From Streptomyces sp. B3I8 (GTDB lineage Bacteria; Actinomycetota; Actinomycetes; Streptomycetales; Streptomycetaceae), in NCBI RefSeq assembly GCF_030816915.1, contig NZ_JAUSYN010000002.1, forward strand, positions 682,001 to 746,000: 64,000 nt of DNA. The letters run 5' to 3'. Positions 17,450 through 26,638 of the stretch are shown here, piece after piece. Numbering within the stretch: position 1 is the stretch's first letter; each line of letters starts with the position of its first letter. The notes under the pieces are model-generated. The model saw only the letters and a list, made by a program, of their open reading frames with translations, was not told where the DNA came from and did no database searches. Position numbers and translations under genes: made by a program.

Positions 17450-17498
17450 TTACGAGTGACCGCATACCTATGCAGACAGTCGGAGGGGACGGCCCCGC

Positions 17499-18617
17499 CT
17501 ACCGCGCCATCTCCTCCTTCAGCGCGGCGACGAACGCGTCGACGTCGTCCTCCGTGGTGTCGAACGAGCACATCCAGCGCACCTCGCCCGCCGGCTCGTC
17601 CCAGAAGTAGAACCGGAAGCGCTGCTGCAGCCGCTCGGTCACCTCGTGCGGGAGCCGCGCGAAGACGGCGTTGGCCTGCACGGGGTGAAGGATCTCCACG
17701 CCGTGCACCGCGCGGACGCCCTCGGCCAGACGCTGGGCCATCTCGTTGGAGTGCCGGGCGTTGCGCAGCCACAGGTCCTTGGCCAGCAGCGCCTCCAACT
17801 GCACTGATATGAAGCGCATCTTGGAGGCGAGCTGCATCGACAGCTTGCGCAGGTGCTTCATGTGCCGCACGGCGTCCTGGTTGATGACGACGACGGCCTC
17901 GCCGAACAGCGCGCCGTTCTTCGTCCCGCCCAGCGACAGCAGATCGACGCCGACGGCGTTGGTGAACGTCCGCATGGGCACGTCCAGCGAGGCGGCGGCG
18001 TTGGCGATGCGGGAGCCGTCGAGGTGGACCGTCATACCGCGGGCATGGGCGTGGTCGCAGATCGCGCGGATCTCGTCGGGCGTGTAGAGGGTGCCGAGTT
18101 CGGTGCTCTGGGTGAGCGAGACGACCTGCGGCATCGCGCGGTGCTCGTCGTCCCAGCCGTACGCCTGACGGTCGATCAGCTCGGGGGTGAGCTTGCCGTC
18201 CGGGGTGGGCACGGTGAGCAGCTTCAGTCCGCCGACCCGCTCGGGCGCCCCGCACTCGTCGACGTTGATGTGCGCGCTCTCGGCGCAGATCACCGCGCCC
18301 CAGCGGTCGGTGACCGCCTGGAGCGCGACGACGTTGGCGCCGGTGCCGTTGAAGACCGGGAAGGCCTCGGCGGTGGGGCCGAAGTGGCCGCGGATCACGC
18401 GCTGGAGGTTCTCGGTGTAGTCGTCCTCGCCGTACGACACCTGGTGCCCGCCGTTGGCCACGGCCAGCGCGGCGAGCACCTCCGGGTGTGCCCCGGCGTA
18501 GTTGTCGCTGGCGAAGCCGCGCACCTCCGGGTCGTGATGGCGGCGCGCGTCGGTCCTCGGCGGGTTCACGGCGTCGGCGTAGGAAGGGCGTACGGCGTCG
18601 GTCCGGGAAGGATTCAC
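17499..18617 (-). CDS. low-specificity L-threonine aldolase family (beta-eliminating lyase fold)
   Basis: 372 aa from the GTG that overlaps the SDR stop (GTGA). Fold-type I PLP enzyme: FASDNYAGAHPEVLAAL start, HVDE-like substrate region, HLDGSRIANAAASL, and PLP lysine in LSLGGTKNG. It cleaves L-threonine or L-allo-threonine to glycine and acetaldehyde, or works on another beta-hydroxy amino acid. The first 25 residues are three imperfect copies of a V-x-P-x-R/Y-x-D-A unit. It is the last gene of the DUF6421 - SDR - aldolase operon. Confidence 0.9.
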   Translation of the reverse strand: MNPSRTDAVRPSYADAVNPPRTDARRHHDPEVRGFASDNYAGAHPEVLAALAVANGGHQVSYGEDDYTENLQRVIRGHFGPTAEAFPVFNGTGANVVALQAVTDRWGAVICAESAHINVDECGAPERVGGLKLLTVPTPDGKLTPELIDRQAYGWDDEHRAMPQVVSLTQSTELGTLYTPDEIRAICDHAHARGMTVHLDGSRIANAAASLDVPMRTFTNAVGVDLLSLGGTKNGALFGEAVVVINQDAVRHMKHLRKLSMQLASKMRFISVQLEALLAKDLWLRNARHSNEMAQRLAEGVRAVHGVEILHPVQANAVFARLPHEVTERLQQRFRFYFWDEPAGEVRWMCSFDTTEDDVDAFVAALKEEMAR

Positions 18618-19369
18618 GGCTTCTCGGTCAGCCACAGACGGTTTCCGTTCACTTCGGCGGCGGACTTCTGCCAGATGCCGGCGATGGCCTCGGCCAGGTC
18701 CTCGACGTCCGTGAAGCCCGCGAACTTCGCGTTGGGCCGGTCGGCGCGCATGGCCTCGTGCACCAACGCCTTGACCACCAGGATCCCAGCCGCCGAGGTC
18801 GGCCCGTCCGGGCCCCCCGCCTTGCGGAAGTAGTCCGCCATGGCGAGCGTCCACGCCTCGGCGGCCGCCTTGGCGGCGGAGTAGGCGGCGTTGCCCGCGG
18901 TGGGCCGGGTGGCACCGGAGGCGCTGATCAGGACGTACCGGCCGCGGTCGCTGCGCTGCAGCGCCTCGTGGAAGGCGAGGCTGGTGTGCTGAACGGTGCG
19001 GATGAGCAGCAGTTCCAGGAAGTCCCAGTCGTCGAGGCTGGTCTTGGTGAAGGTCTCGCTGCCCCGCCAGCCGCCGACGAGGTGGACGAGTCCGTCGACC
19101 CGGCCGAAGTCCTTCTCGATGTGCGCGGCCCACTCGTGCGTGGACTTCAGGTCGAGCAGGTCGACGGTGTCCCCGGTGACGGTGGCGCCGCCGTGCGCGA
19201 AGCTCGCCGCGTCGACGGCCTCCGCGAGCCGTTCGGGATCGTTGTCCGAGGCGACGACGGTCGCGCCCGCGCCCGCCAGTCGCAGCAGCGTCGCCCGGCC
19301 GGCGGGTCCGCCCGCGCCGGCCACCGCGATCACCGCACCGCTGAGAGCTCCGTTGGCCCCGTTCCCCAT
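18614..19369 (-). CDS. SDR-family NAD(P)-dependent oxidoreductase
   Basis: 251 aa. The Rossmann motif is VAGAGGPAGRATLLRL (a variant TGxxxGxG), and the active-site region has Ser, Tyr and Lys as ISASGATRP...YSAAKAAAEAW (YxxxK). I favour the ATG at 19367-19369 because a full AGGAGG lies eight bases upstream; a GTG at 19408 overlapping the previous stop is the alternative and adds 13 residues. It is flanked by DUF6421 and threonine aldolase, suggesting it reduces or oxidises an intermediate in a small amino-acid-derived pathway. Confidence 0.88.
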   Translation of the reverse strand: MGNGANGALSGAVIAVAGAGGPAGRATLLRLAGAGATVVASDNDPERLAEAVDAASFAHGGATVTGDTVDLLDLKSTHEWAAHIEKDFGRVDGLVHLVGGWRGSETFTKTSLDDWDFLELLLIRTVQHTSLAFHEALQRSDRGRYVLISASGATRPTAGNAAYSAAKAAAEAWTLAMADYFRKAGGPDGPTSAAGILVVKALVHEAMRADRPNAKFAGFTDVEDLAEAIAGIWQKSAAEVNGNRLWLTEKP

Positions 19370-19404
19370 GTTCTTCGCCTCCTGAGCAGTGGTGGTGCGG
19401 TCGC

Positions 19405-20802
19405 TCACGCGGCGATCCGCTCGGCGGTGTCCGCCGTGATGCCCTTGGTCGAGGCAATCACGTTCTTCAGCTTCTTGGACAGCGCCTCATAGAACATGCT
19501 CAGCGGAAACTCGTCCGGCAGCACGTCGTCGACGAGCTTGCGCGGCGGCAGGCTCAGATCGAGGGCGCCGGGCCCCTGCGCCCACTTCGAACCCGGGTGC
19601 GGGGAGAGGTAGGTGGAGACCAGCTCGTAGCCGGCGAACCAGTGGACGAGCTTGGGTCGGTCTATGCCGTCCCGGTAGAGCTTCTCGATCTCGGCGCACA
19701 GGTCGTTGGTGACCTGCGGAGCGCGCTCCCAGTCGACGGCGAGCTTGTTGTCGGTCCAGCGGACGACGTCGTGCTTGTGCAGGTAGGCGAAAAGGAGCTG
19801 GCCGCCGAGACCGTCGTAGTTGCGCACCCGCGCGCCGGTGACCGGGAAGCGGAACATGCGGTCGAACAGCACCGCGTACTGCACGTCACGCGCCTGCGGC
19901 ACGCCGTCGGCCTGCAGCTTCACGGCCTCACGGAAGGCGGTGAGGTCGCAGCGCAGCTCCTCCAGGCCGTACATCCAGAACGGCTGGCGCTGCTTGATCA
20001 TGAACGGGTCGAAGGGCAGGTCGCCGTGGCTGTGGGTGCGGTCGTGGACCATGTCCCACAGGACGAACGCCTCCTCGCAGCGCTTCTGGTCGTGGACCAT
20101 GGCGGCGATGTCCTCGGGCAGTTCCAGGCCGAGCAGGTCGACGGCCGCGGCGGTGACGCGACGGAAGCGGGCGGCCTCGCGGTCGCAGAAGATGCCGCCC
20201 CAGGAGAAACGTTCCGGCGCCTCGCGCACGGCGATCGTCTCGGGGAAGAGGACGGCGGAGTTGGTGTCGTAGCCGGCCGTGAAGTCCTCGAAGGTGATGC
20301 CGCAGAACAGCGGGTTGTCGTACCGGGTGCGCTCCAGCTCGGCCAGCCAGTCCGGCCACACCATGCGCAGCACGACCGCCTCCAGATTGCGGTCCGGGTT
20401 GCCGTTCTGCGTGTACATCGGGAAGACGACCAGGTGCTGCAGGCCGTCCCGGCGGTCGGCCGCGGGGCGGAAGGCGAGCAGTGAGTCCAGGAAGTCGGGC
20501 ACGGCGAAACCGCCCTCGGCCCAGCGGTCGAGGTCCTCGACGAGCGCCCTGTGGTACGCGGCGTCGTGCGGCAGCAGGGGGGACAGCTTCCCGACGGCCT
20601 CGACGACCCGCCGTACGGCCGCCAGGGCGTCGGCGGCGGAGGGGGCGCCCTCGGCGTCGAAGTCGATCGAGCCGTCCTTGGACTGCCATGGCCGGATCTG
20701 CTCCACGGCATCCTTGAGCACGGGCCAGGCAGGGTGGTCCACCACCCTGCCCTGCGGAGGAATCGTCCCCTCCGAACCCACCGGCACAAGAATTTCCGTC
20801 AT
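19405..20802 (-). CDS. DUF6421 family protein
   Basis: 465 aa, cytoplasmic, no signal peptide. I recognise it as the actinobacterial family DUF6421; no function is established to my knowledge. Notable conserved-looking segments are WDMVHDRTHSHGDLPFDPF (a His-rich motif that could bind a metal), LFCGITFEDFTAGYDTNSA, and RFSWGGIFCDREA. ATG 20800-20802 follows GAAGGATGGG. It is the first gene of the operon with an SDR and a threonine aldolase, so an enzyme role on an amino-acid-like substrate is inferred. Confidence 0.85.
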   Translation of the reverse strand: MTEILVPVGSEGTIPPQGRVVDHPAWPVLKDAVEQIRPWQSKDGSIDFDAEGAPSAADALAAVRRVVEAVGKLSPLLPHDAAYHRALVEDLDRWAEGGFAVPDFLDSLLAFRPAADRRDGLQHLVVFPMYTQNGNPDRNLEAVVLRMVWPDWLAELERTRYDNPLFCGITFEDFTAGYDTNSAVLFPETIAVREAPERFSWGGIFCDREAARFRRVTAAAVDLLGLELPEDIAAMVHDQKRCEEAFVLWDMVHDRTHSHGDLPFDPFMIKQRQPFWMYGLEELRCDLTAFREAVKLQADGVPQARDVQYAVLFDRMFRFPVTGARVRNYDGLGGQLLFAYLHKHDVVRWTDNKLAVDWERAPQVTNDLCAEIEKLYRDGIDRPKLVHWFAGYELVSTYLSPHPGSKWAQGPGALDLSLPPRKLVDDVLPDEFPLSMFYEALSKKLKNVIASTKGITADTAERIAA

Positions 20803-21286
20803 GACCCATCCTTCGCGGGAGAAGCTTTGGCAAGAACCGTGAGGACACCGTATGCCCCCACGGTTTCTCCCAGCAAGGGCACCTGCGGCAAATCGTGCGG
20901 CGCCACCCCTGCTTCAACCGTCGTTTTTCCCGTCCGAGGCCTTTGAAACGACTACTTCGACACATGGGCCCGCACAGCTCGGTGAGCGTGCGGGCCGGTC
21001 TGCGGGCCGGCCGTGCGCTACCACCCCAGGATGTGACCGGCCGACCGGATCCGGCCACCGGAGGCGCCCGGGTCCGGCGGGCGCGTCGGTCAACCGCGTG
21101 GGGACGCGCCCACCTGGGAGTGACGCCGTCGGGCGTGGTTCCCGGCCCGCACGGCCGGGTGCTTCCGTTTCGCCGTGTCCGACCGGGTTCAGGGCGGGTG
21201 CGGGCCATTAGGCTGCGCCCTGCCGCGTGGGTACGAAGGTGCAGTGCGCGGCAGCCGAGCCGCCGTCGACGGAAGCGAGATGAACC
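20803..21286. other. intergenic region, DUF6421 operon / GDPD
   Basis: 484 bp between divergent genes. It must hold the promoters of both. I see no gene with convincing codon bias, no clear palindrome and no consensus promoter. Confidence 0.35.
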
Positions 21287-21970
21287 TTGAACTTCCTCAC
21301 CATCGGTCACCGCGGAGTCATGGGCATCGAGCCCGAGAACACCCTCCGGTCCTTCGTCGCCGCCGAGCGCGCGGGCCTCGACATAATCGAACTGGATCTG
21401 CACCTGAGCAAGGACGGAGCCCTCGTCGTCATGCACGACGCCGAGGTGGACCGTACGACCGACGGTGCGGGCCCCATCACCGAGAAGACCCTCGCCGAAC
21501 TGCGGGCGCTGGACGCCGGCCGGGGCGAGCGTGTGCCGACCTTCGAGGAAGTGCTGGACGCGGTGCGGTCGCCGCTCCAGGCCGAGATCAAGGACGTGGC
21601 GGCGGCCCGTGCGCTGGCCGAGGTCATGCGCCGGCGGGACCTGGTCACGCGAGTGGAGGTGATCTCCTTCCACGACGAGGCACTTGCCGAGATCGCCCGG
21701 TTGGTACCGGGCGTGCGCACCGCGCTGGTCGCCAGCCGCTACGGCCTGGACGTCGTGGAGCGCGCGGTGGCCGTCGGCGCCACGACGCTCGTGCTCAACA
21801 TCCGCCGGCTGACCCTGGAGGTCGTCGAGCACGCGCGCAAGGCCGACCTCAGGATCATCGGCTGGGTGGTGAACACCCAGGACCATCTGCGCCTCGTACG
21901 GGCCCTGGAGCTGGACGGCGCGACGACCGACTACCCCGAGATCAAGCGCACCGGCCGGTTCACCGCCTGA
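21287..21970 (+). CDS. glycerophosphodiester phosphodiesterase
   Basis: 227 aa. The GDPD motifs are all near the N-terminus: GHRG (His8), ENTLRSF, ELDLHLSKDGALVVMHD, and further on EIK. It hydrolyses glycerophosphodiesters to glycerol-3-phosphate and an alcohol. There is no signal peptide, so it is the cytoplasmic, short form. Translation starts at a TTG (21287-21289) behind GGAAGCGAG; the ATG seven bases upstream is out of frame. Confidence 0.92.
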   Translation: MNFLTIGHRGVMGIEPENTLRSFVAAERAGLDIIELDLHLSKDGALVVMHDAEVDRTTDGAGPITEKTLAELRALDAGRGERVPTFEEVLDAVRSPLQAEIKDVAAARALAEVMRRRDLVTRVEVISFHDEALAEIARLVPGVRTALVASRYGLDVVERAVAVGATTLVLNIRRLTLEVVEHARKADLRIIGWVVNTQDHLRLVRALELDGATTDYPEIKRTGRFTA

Positions 21971-21989
21971 CCGGCACGCGGGCGCCGCC

Positions 21990-22610
21990 CTACGGCCGCG
22001 CCGCCGGGGTGCCGTCGGTCGCCGCCGGGGCCCGGTCGGTCGCCGCCGAAGTGCCGTCGGTGTCGTGGACCAGCGGTTTGACCAGGAGTTCGAACCGCAG
22101 GTCGTCGCGGAGGGGTATGCCGAAGCGCTCGTCGCCGTACGGGAAGGAGCTGATCCGGCCCGTACGGCGGTAGCCGCGGCGCTCGTACCAGGCGATCAGG
22201 TCCTCGCGCACGGAGATCACCGTCATCTGCATCTCGGTGACGCCCCAGCTCTCCCGCGCCGTCCGCTCCGCCTCGGCCAGCACCGCCCGGCCGAGGCCGC
22301 CGCCCTGCAGCCCCGGGCGGACCGCGAACATGCCGAAGTAGGCGCTCCCCCCGCGGTGCTCCAGCTGGCAGCAGGCGACGAGCGAGCCGTCCCGCTCCAC
22401 GACGAGCAGCCTGCTGTCGGGCGACCTGACGACCTCCAGCACGCCCTCGGCGTCGGTCCGCTGCCCTTCGAGAATGTCCGCCTCGGTGGTCCAGCCCGTC
22501 CGGCTGGAGTCCCCGCGGTACGCCGACTCGACGAGCGCGACGAGCGCCTCGACGTCGGCTTCGGTGGCGTCGCGGTAGGTCAGCGGGACGGCGGTGACGG
22601 CGCTGTCCAT
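21990..22610 (-). CDS. GNAT-family N-acetyltransferase
   Basis: 206 aa. The acetyl-CoA loop is VRPGLQGGGLGRAVL (the R/Q-x-x-G-x-G/A motif), followed by the WYERRGYRRTGR motif near the end of the domain. The last 25 residues are a Thr/Asp/Ala repeat (TSAATDRAPAATDGTPAA) outside the fold. The substrate is unknown. The start ATG 22608-22610 is behind GGAGCCACCCC, divergent from the VOC gene with 79 bp between. Confidence 0.88.
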   Translation of the reverse strand: MDSAVTAVPLTYRDATEADVEALVALVESAYRGDSSRTGWTTEADILEGQRTDAEGVLEVVRSPDSRLLVVERDGSLVACCQLEHRGGSAYFGMFAVRPGLQGGGLGRAVLAEAERTARESWGVTEMQMTVISVREDLIAWYERRGYRRTGRISSFPYGDERFGIPLRDDLRFELLVKPLVHDTDGTSAATDRAPAATDGTPAARP

Positions 22611-22689
22611 GGGGTGGCTCCGATCTGTCGCACGGCACGGCAGGAAAGAGACTAACCGCGGGGTCCGACAGGTCCTAGGCTGATCAGGC

Positions 22690-23082
22690 ATGGTGCATGT
22701 ACTGAGCAGCCGGGTCCTGCTGCGCCCCACCGATCCCGAGCGTTCCCGCACGTTCTACAGCGAGCTGCTGGGGCTCCCCGTGTACCGCGAGTTCGGCACG
22801 GGTCCGGAGCGGGGCACCGTCTACTTCCTCGGCGGCGGTTTCCTGGAGGTCTCCGGCCGTTCCGAGGCCCCCCTCGCGCCCGCTGTCCGGCTGTGGCTGC
22901 AGGTCGCGGACGCCGCCGCGGCCCACGAGGAGCTGGTGGCGAAGGGGGTCGCGGTCCTGCGGCCGCCGGTGAGGGAGCCGTGGGGGCTGGTCGAGATGTG
23001 GATCGAGGACCCGGACGGGGTCCGGATCGTCCTCGTGGAGGTCCCGGCCGACCATCCGATGCGGTACCGGCCGGGCATCTGA
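22690..23082 (+). CDS. VOC-family protein (glyoxalase/bleomycin-resistance-like)
   Basis: 130 aa, one beta-alpha-beta-beta-beta VOC module pair: SSRVLLRPTDPERSRTFYSELLGLP at the start and EMWIEDPDGVRIVLVEVP at the end. The usual metal positions are only partly kept (Glu near the end; no clear first His), so it could be a binding or immunity protein rather than an enzyme. It is single-gene and divergent from the GNAT gene. Confidence 0.85.
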   Translation: MVHVLSSRVLLRPTDPERSRTFYSELLGLPVYREFGTGPERGTVYFLGGGFLEVSGRSEAPLAPAVRLWLQVADAAAAHEELVAKGVAVLRPPVREPWGLVEMWIEDPDGVRIVLVEVPADHPMRYRPGI

Positions 23083-23229
23083 GCCGGCGTGTGTACGAGC
23101 AGCCGGGCGGCCGCACGGCCGTGGGTCCGGCGGCCTCCCGCGGCGGGCGGGGACGGAGGGCCGCGTGCCCGCCCTGCCGGTCCCGCGCCGGGGACGGTGC
23201 GGGCGGGCCGGTGGGAGAACCGTGTGCGG

Positions 23230-23865
23230 TCAGCCGCGCGGGCCGCCGAGGCGGCCCTCCAGCTGGATCAGCAGCTCGCCGAGGATGCCGGCGAGCCCGT
23301 CCTGCCGTGCGTCGTCGAGACCGGAGAGCGCGGCCGCCTCGTAGGCGAGCTGTTCGGGCAGGACCGAGTCGACCAGGTCCCGGCCGGCGTCGGTGAGGCG
23401 GACGTGGGCGACCCGGCGGTCGCGGTCGTCCCCGCGCCGCTCGACCAGACCGCGTTCGCTCAGTTGTTTGAGCCGCTTGGTGACGGCCGCACCGGAGGAG
23501 AAGGTCTCCCGGGCCAGTTCGCCCGGGGTCAGCTCGTGGTCGGTGCGCCGCAGGGTGCCGAGGACGTCGAACTCGGGCTTGGTGAGCCCGGCGTGGCGCA
23601 GCGGGGCGTCCTCCGCCTGCTGGAGGAGGGCGGCGCAGCGGTTGATGCGGCCGATGATCTCCATGGGGCGGGTGTCGATGTCGGGGCGCACGGCCCGCCA
23701 CTGCCGCACGACGGCGGCCACCGTGTCGTGGGCGACGGCGCGGGCGGTGTCGTGCGGAGGGCCGGGGACTGTGCCGTGCGGAGGGGCGGGGGCGGCCGTC
23801 CGGTCCTCCCGGGCTTCTCCGCCGTCCGCCGTGTGCGCCGCGCCCGCCGCCTTCGCCGCCGTCAT
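23230..23865 (-). CDS. MarR-family transcriptional regulator
   Basis: 211 aa. The winged HTH is in the second half (LTKPEFDVLGTLRR, ELARETFSSGAAVTKRLKQL, RRGDDRDRRVAHVRLTDAG). An Ala/Pro-rich tail of about 50 residues precedes the domain. Its ATG overlaps the stop of the FUSC gene (ATGA), so the two are translated together. It probably represses the FUSC-marR operon in answer to a toxic compound. Confidence 0.9.
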   Translation of the reverse strand: MTAAKAAGAAHTADGGEAREDRTAAPAPPHGTVPGPPHDTARAVAHDTVAAVVRQWRAVRPDIDTRPMEIIGRINRCAALLQQAEDAPLRHAGLTKPEFDVLGTLRRTDHELTPGELARETFSSGAAVTKRLKQLSERGLVERRGDDRDRRVAHVRLTDAGRDLVDSVLPEQLAYEAAALSGLDDARQDGLAGILGELLIQLEGRLGGPRG

Positions 23866-25592
23866 GCCCGTGTGTCCTCCGAGGTGTGCGCCGTGTGCAG
23901 TCCCTGACGTCGTACCGTCGCGGCGAGCGTACGGTGTGCCGCTCGCTCGGCCGTCGGCACCCGCTCCTCGGGCAGCGCGTGTTGCCACCACTCGCCGGCC
24001 GCGGTGTCGGCGGCGGCGCGCAGATCGACGACGGCGGCGGCCAGCGCGCGCCGCGCGGACTCCAGCGCGGCGGGCGCCGGGTGCTCGGCGGCCACCGTGC
24101 GCGCCGCGTGCTCCGTCGCGCGCTCTACCGTGCCGAGCGCCCGTTCGACCCGGTCGCCGGCCCGCCGGTTGGTGACGACGACGGCCGCGACGAAGCCGGC
24201 CAGCGCGCCCACGAGCGTGTCCAGCACCCGGTCGACGATCAGCTCGCCCGGCTGCTGCAGCCGCGCGAACTCGGTGACGAGCAGCGCCATCGGGGTCACA
24301 CAGACGGTGCCGAGCCAGTAGTTGCGGCCCATCAGCGCCTCGGCGGCGAAGTTGAACGCCAGACAGCACAGCACGAGGACCACCGGGGCGAGGTGGGCGA
24401 GTGGGACGACCGCCGCGAAGAGCAGGACGCCCAGGACATTGCCGACGACGCGCTGGACGGCGCGGCTCCAGGTGAGCGTGACGTTGGCCTGGTAGAGGGA
24501 GGCGGCGGTGACGAGCGCCCAGTACGGGCGGCCGACGCCGAGCGCGAGCGCGGCGGTACCGGCGAGGGCGCAGCCGAGCGCGGTGCGCAGAGCGACGGGA
24601 GCCAGGTGGCCCGGCCCGCCGCGCAGCGGCCGTGCGGGGGCGTCGAGTGCGGCTTCCGCCTCGGTGCCGGTGCCGAGGAGTTCCTCGGCCGGCTCCCCCG
24701 GACCGCCGGCCTCGGGGACGGGTCCGTTGCCGCGCAGGGCGAGGGCCCGGTTCCGCAGTCGTTCGGGGTCGGTGTCGGCGGGCGCGGCGAGCGCGACCTC
24801 CGCGCGGACCAGGAGACGCCGCAGGGCCGGGCGCGTGGGGGTCGAGCGGGTGGGGATCGAACGGGCCGGGGTCGAGCTGGGGATCGAGCGGGTCGGGGTC
24901 GAGCGCGTGGGCGGCAGCAGGGACTGCCAGGCGGTCTGGACGGCGGCCGCGGCCGCGGCGCGCGCCCGGCCCGCGTTCTCGCCGGTGCCGCCCGTCGCGG
25001 CGTACGCGGCGGCCGCCCGCAGCGCCTGGGCCGTCGTACGGCGCTCGGGTCCGTGCGGCCGGACGAGACCCGGGGCCATGCCGACGGTCCACGCCCAGGC
25101 CCCGGTGCCGGCGGCCAGGGCCAGGTGCCCCGGGACCTGCCCGAGGGACTGGGGCACGAACAGGGCGGCCGAGGTGATGAAGGTGAGGACGACGTGTCCG
25201 GGCGGGCCGATGCGGGTCGCGTCGCACAGGGTCTTCTGCACGGCGGCGATCAGCGCGCCGACAAGCACCAGGACGAGGGCGTCGGTGGTGAGCGAGGCCG
25301 TCACCAGGGCGACGGCGAGGCCGGTGAGCATGCCGGCCACCACCAGGGCGAGGGTGCGGGCCCGCGCCGCGTACGGGCGGCTGTGCGCGTAGAGGGCGCA
25401 GAGTCCGCCCGCCATCGCGTACATCGCCAGGTCGAGGCGGCCGACGGCGAGCAGGACGAGGTTGGGCGGCGCGACGGCGGCGACGCTGCTCAGCGCGGGT
25501 TTGAACCAGATGTCGGACGGGCTGCCCAGGCGCAGGACGGCGAGGAGCGGGAGTCGACGGATCCGTGGGGGCTTGGCATGGGCACCGGGCAT
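23862..25592 (-). CDS. FUSC-family membrane protein (aromatic-acid exporter-like)
   Basis: 576 aa. Two hydrophobic blocks of about five to six helices each (residues 30-190 and 350-490) flank soluble stretches, as in FUSC/AaeB-like efflux proteins; PYWALVTAASLYQAN and GNVLGVLLFA fit the second FUSC block. It likely exports an aromatic or weak-acid compound. No ribosome site is visible before the ATG, and a TAATGT at 25604-25599 would place the transcript start at the ATG, so the mRNA may be leaderless. An internal repetitive linker is listed separately. Confidence 0.87.
   Translation of the reverse strand: MPGAHAKPPRIRRLPLLAVLRLGSPSDIWFKPALSSVAAVAPPNLVLLAVGRLDLAMYAMAGGLCALYAHSRPYAARARTLALVVAGMLTGLAVALVTASLTTDALVLVLVGALIAAVQKTLCDATRIGPPGHVVLTFITSAALFVPQSLGQVPGHLALAAGTGAWAWTVGMAPGLVRPHGPERRTTAQALRAAAAYAATGGTGENAGRARAAAAAAVQTAWQSLLPPTRSTPTRSIPSSTPARSIPTRSTPTRPALRRLLVRAEVALAAPADTDPERLRNRALALRGNGPVPEAGGPGEPAEELLGTGTEAEAALDAPARPLRGGPGHLAPVALRTALGCALAGTAALALGVGRPYWALVTAASLYQANVTLTWSRAVQRVVGNVLGVLLFAAVVPLAHLAPVVLVLCCLAFNFAAEALMGRNYWLGTVCVTPMALLVTEFARLQQPGELIVDRVLDTLVGALAGFVAAVVVTNRRAGDRVERALGTVERATEHAARTVAAEHPAPAALESARRALAAAVVDLRAAADTAAGEWWQHALPEERVPTAERAAHRTLAATVRRQGLHTAHTSEDTRA
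24835..24912 (-). repeat. imperfect 15-bp repeats coding the FUSC linker
   Basis: Repeats of the form GTCGAGCGGGTGGGGATC encode alternating Thr-Arg-Ser-(Ile/Thr)-Pro units between the two membrane blocks of the FUSC protein. They probably make a flexible basic linker that varies in length between strains. Confidence 0.6.
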
Positions 25593-25594
25593 GG

Positions 25595-25615
25595 AAAAAC
25601 ATTAACATGTGTTTT
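25595..25615. promoter_or_regulatory. AT-rich dyad at the FUSC-marR promoter
   Basis: AAAAACAT-TAAC-ATGTGTTTT is an imperfect inverted repeat that contains the proposed -10 TAATGT of the minus strand and ends three bases from the FUSC start codon. Its strong A/T content stands out. It is the best candidate for the MarR operator. Confidence 0.55.
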
Positions 25616-25817
25616 ACTCGTGAAATATTCGCCTGCGGCTCCCGCGCCCCGTGGAGGCGCGGCATGAGACGCGCGCTCCCCCGGCTACCTCTTTGCGCCC
25701 TTTTGCGCGTCCTCCCGCCGGGGCATGCCCTGACCGACTGTGAGAACCGGCCGCGATGACCGGCCGTCCGACCGCCGTCTCCCCGCGGGAGGCGGCACCG
25801 ACGATCGGGGGGTACGG

Positions 25818-26384
25818 GTGCACGGATCGACTTCGCCCGAGTGGCTGCTCGTCGCGCTGTGCGCGGTGACCGGGGCCTACTGCCTGCTGCGCACGCGCAG
25901 CGCCGTCGCGGAGCAGCGCCGGGCGGCGGGCGCCGAGGCACTGATGGGATTCGGCATGGCTGCCATGGCGGTACCGGCCACGGTAGTGGCACCGCCGGAC
26001 TGGGCGTGGGGCGTGTGCGCGCTGGTGTTCGGTGCGGCGGCGATACGCGAGGGGTGGGCGGCCCGGGCGGGAGGGCACCATCTGCACCATCTCGTGGGCA
26101 CGGGTGCGATGGTCTACATGGCGGCCGCCATGTCCGTCTCCCCCGCTTCCGGCCACCACGGGCACGGCTCGGCCGCGGGACCGCCCGGCGTGACGGGGGT
26201 GCTCGCGCTGTACTTCGCCGGGTATGTGCTGTGGTCGGGCGCCCGGCTGGTACCGGCCCCGACGGTGGTCGTCGGCAGTGGCGGCGGCCGGGGGTCCGTG
26301 CTGTGGCGGGACCGGGTCGAGCTGGCGCGGGCCTGCCGGCTGTCCATGGCGATGGGGATGCTCGCGATGCTGCTGATGAGATGA
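25818..26384 (+). CDS. DUF5134 family membrane protein
   Basis: 188 aa with about five hydrophobic helices and a His-rich loop (GGHHLHHLVG and SGHHGHGS). I recognise this as DUF5134, often found next to M56 peptidases in Streptomyces, as here. The GTG at 25818 behind GGGGGGTACGG is preferred to the upstream ATG, which lacks a ribosome site. The role is unknown; the histidines suggest metal binding at the membrane. Confidence 0.8.
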   Translation: MHGSTSPEWLLVALCAVTGAYCLLRTRSAVAEQRRAAGAEALMGFGMAAMAVPATVVAPPDWAWGVCALVFGAAAIREGWAARAGGHHLHHLVGTGAMVYMAAAMSVSPASGHHGHGSAAGPPGVTGVLALYFAGYVLWSGARLVPAPTVVVGSGGGRGSVLWRDRVELARACRLSMAMGMLAMLLMR

Positions 26385-26638
26385 GGCCGCCGGGGAGGCG
26401 CGGGCGGGTCGACGGCCGAGGGCGCGGAGCACGGGGGCGCGGGGGCAGGGAGGGGGCGGTCGGTCGCACGTACCGGGGCGTACGAAAGGGGCTCGCGGGG
26501 TCGTGGGCCCCGTGTCGCGCCCCGCCGCTCCGGCGCGACCGCTCGCGGGCCGGGGCGTGCGCCACTCGGTCGTGGCGTGCGTCACTTTGCGGAGACGGCG
26601 CGTATCCCGAGGCACCGCCCGGCTCATAGTCTTCACCC

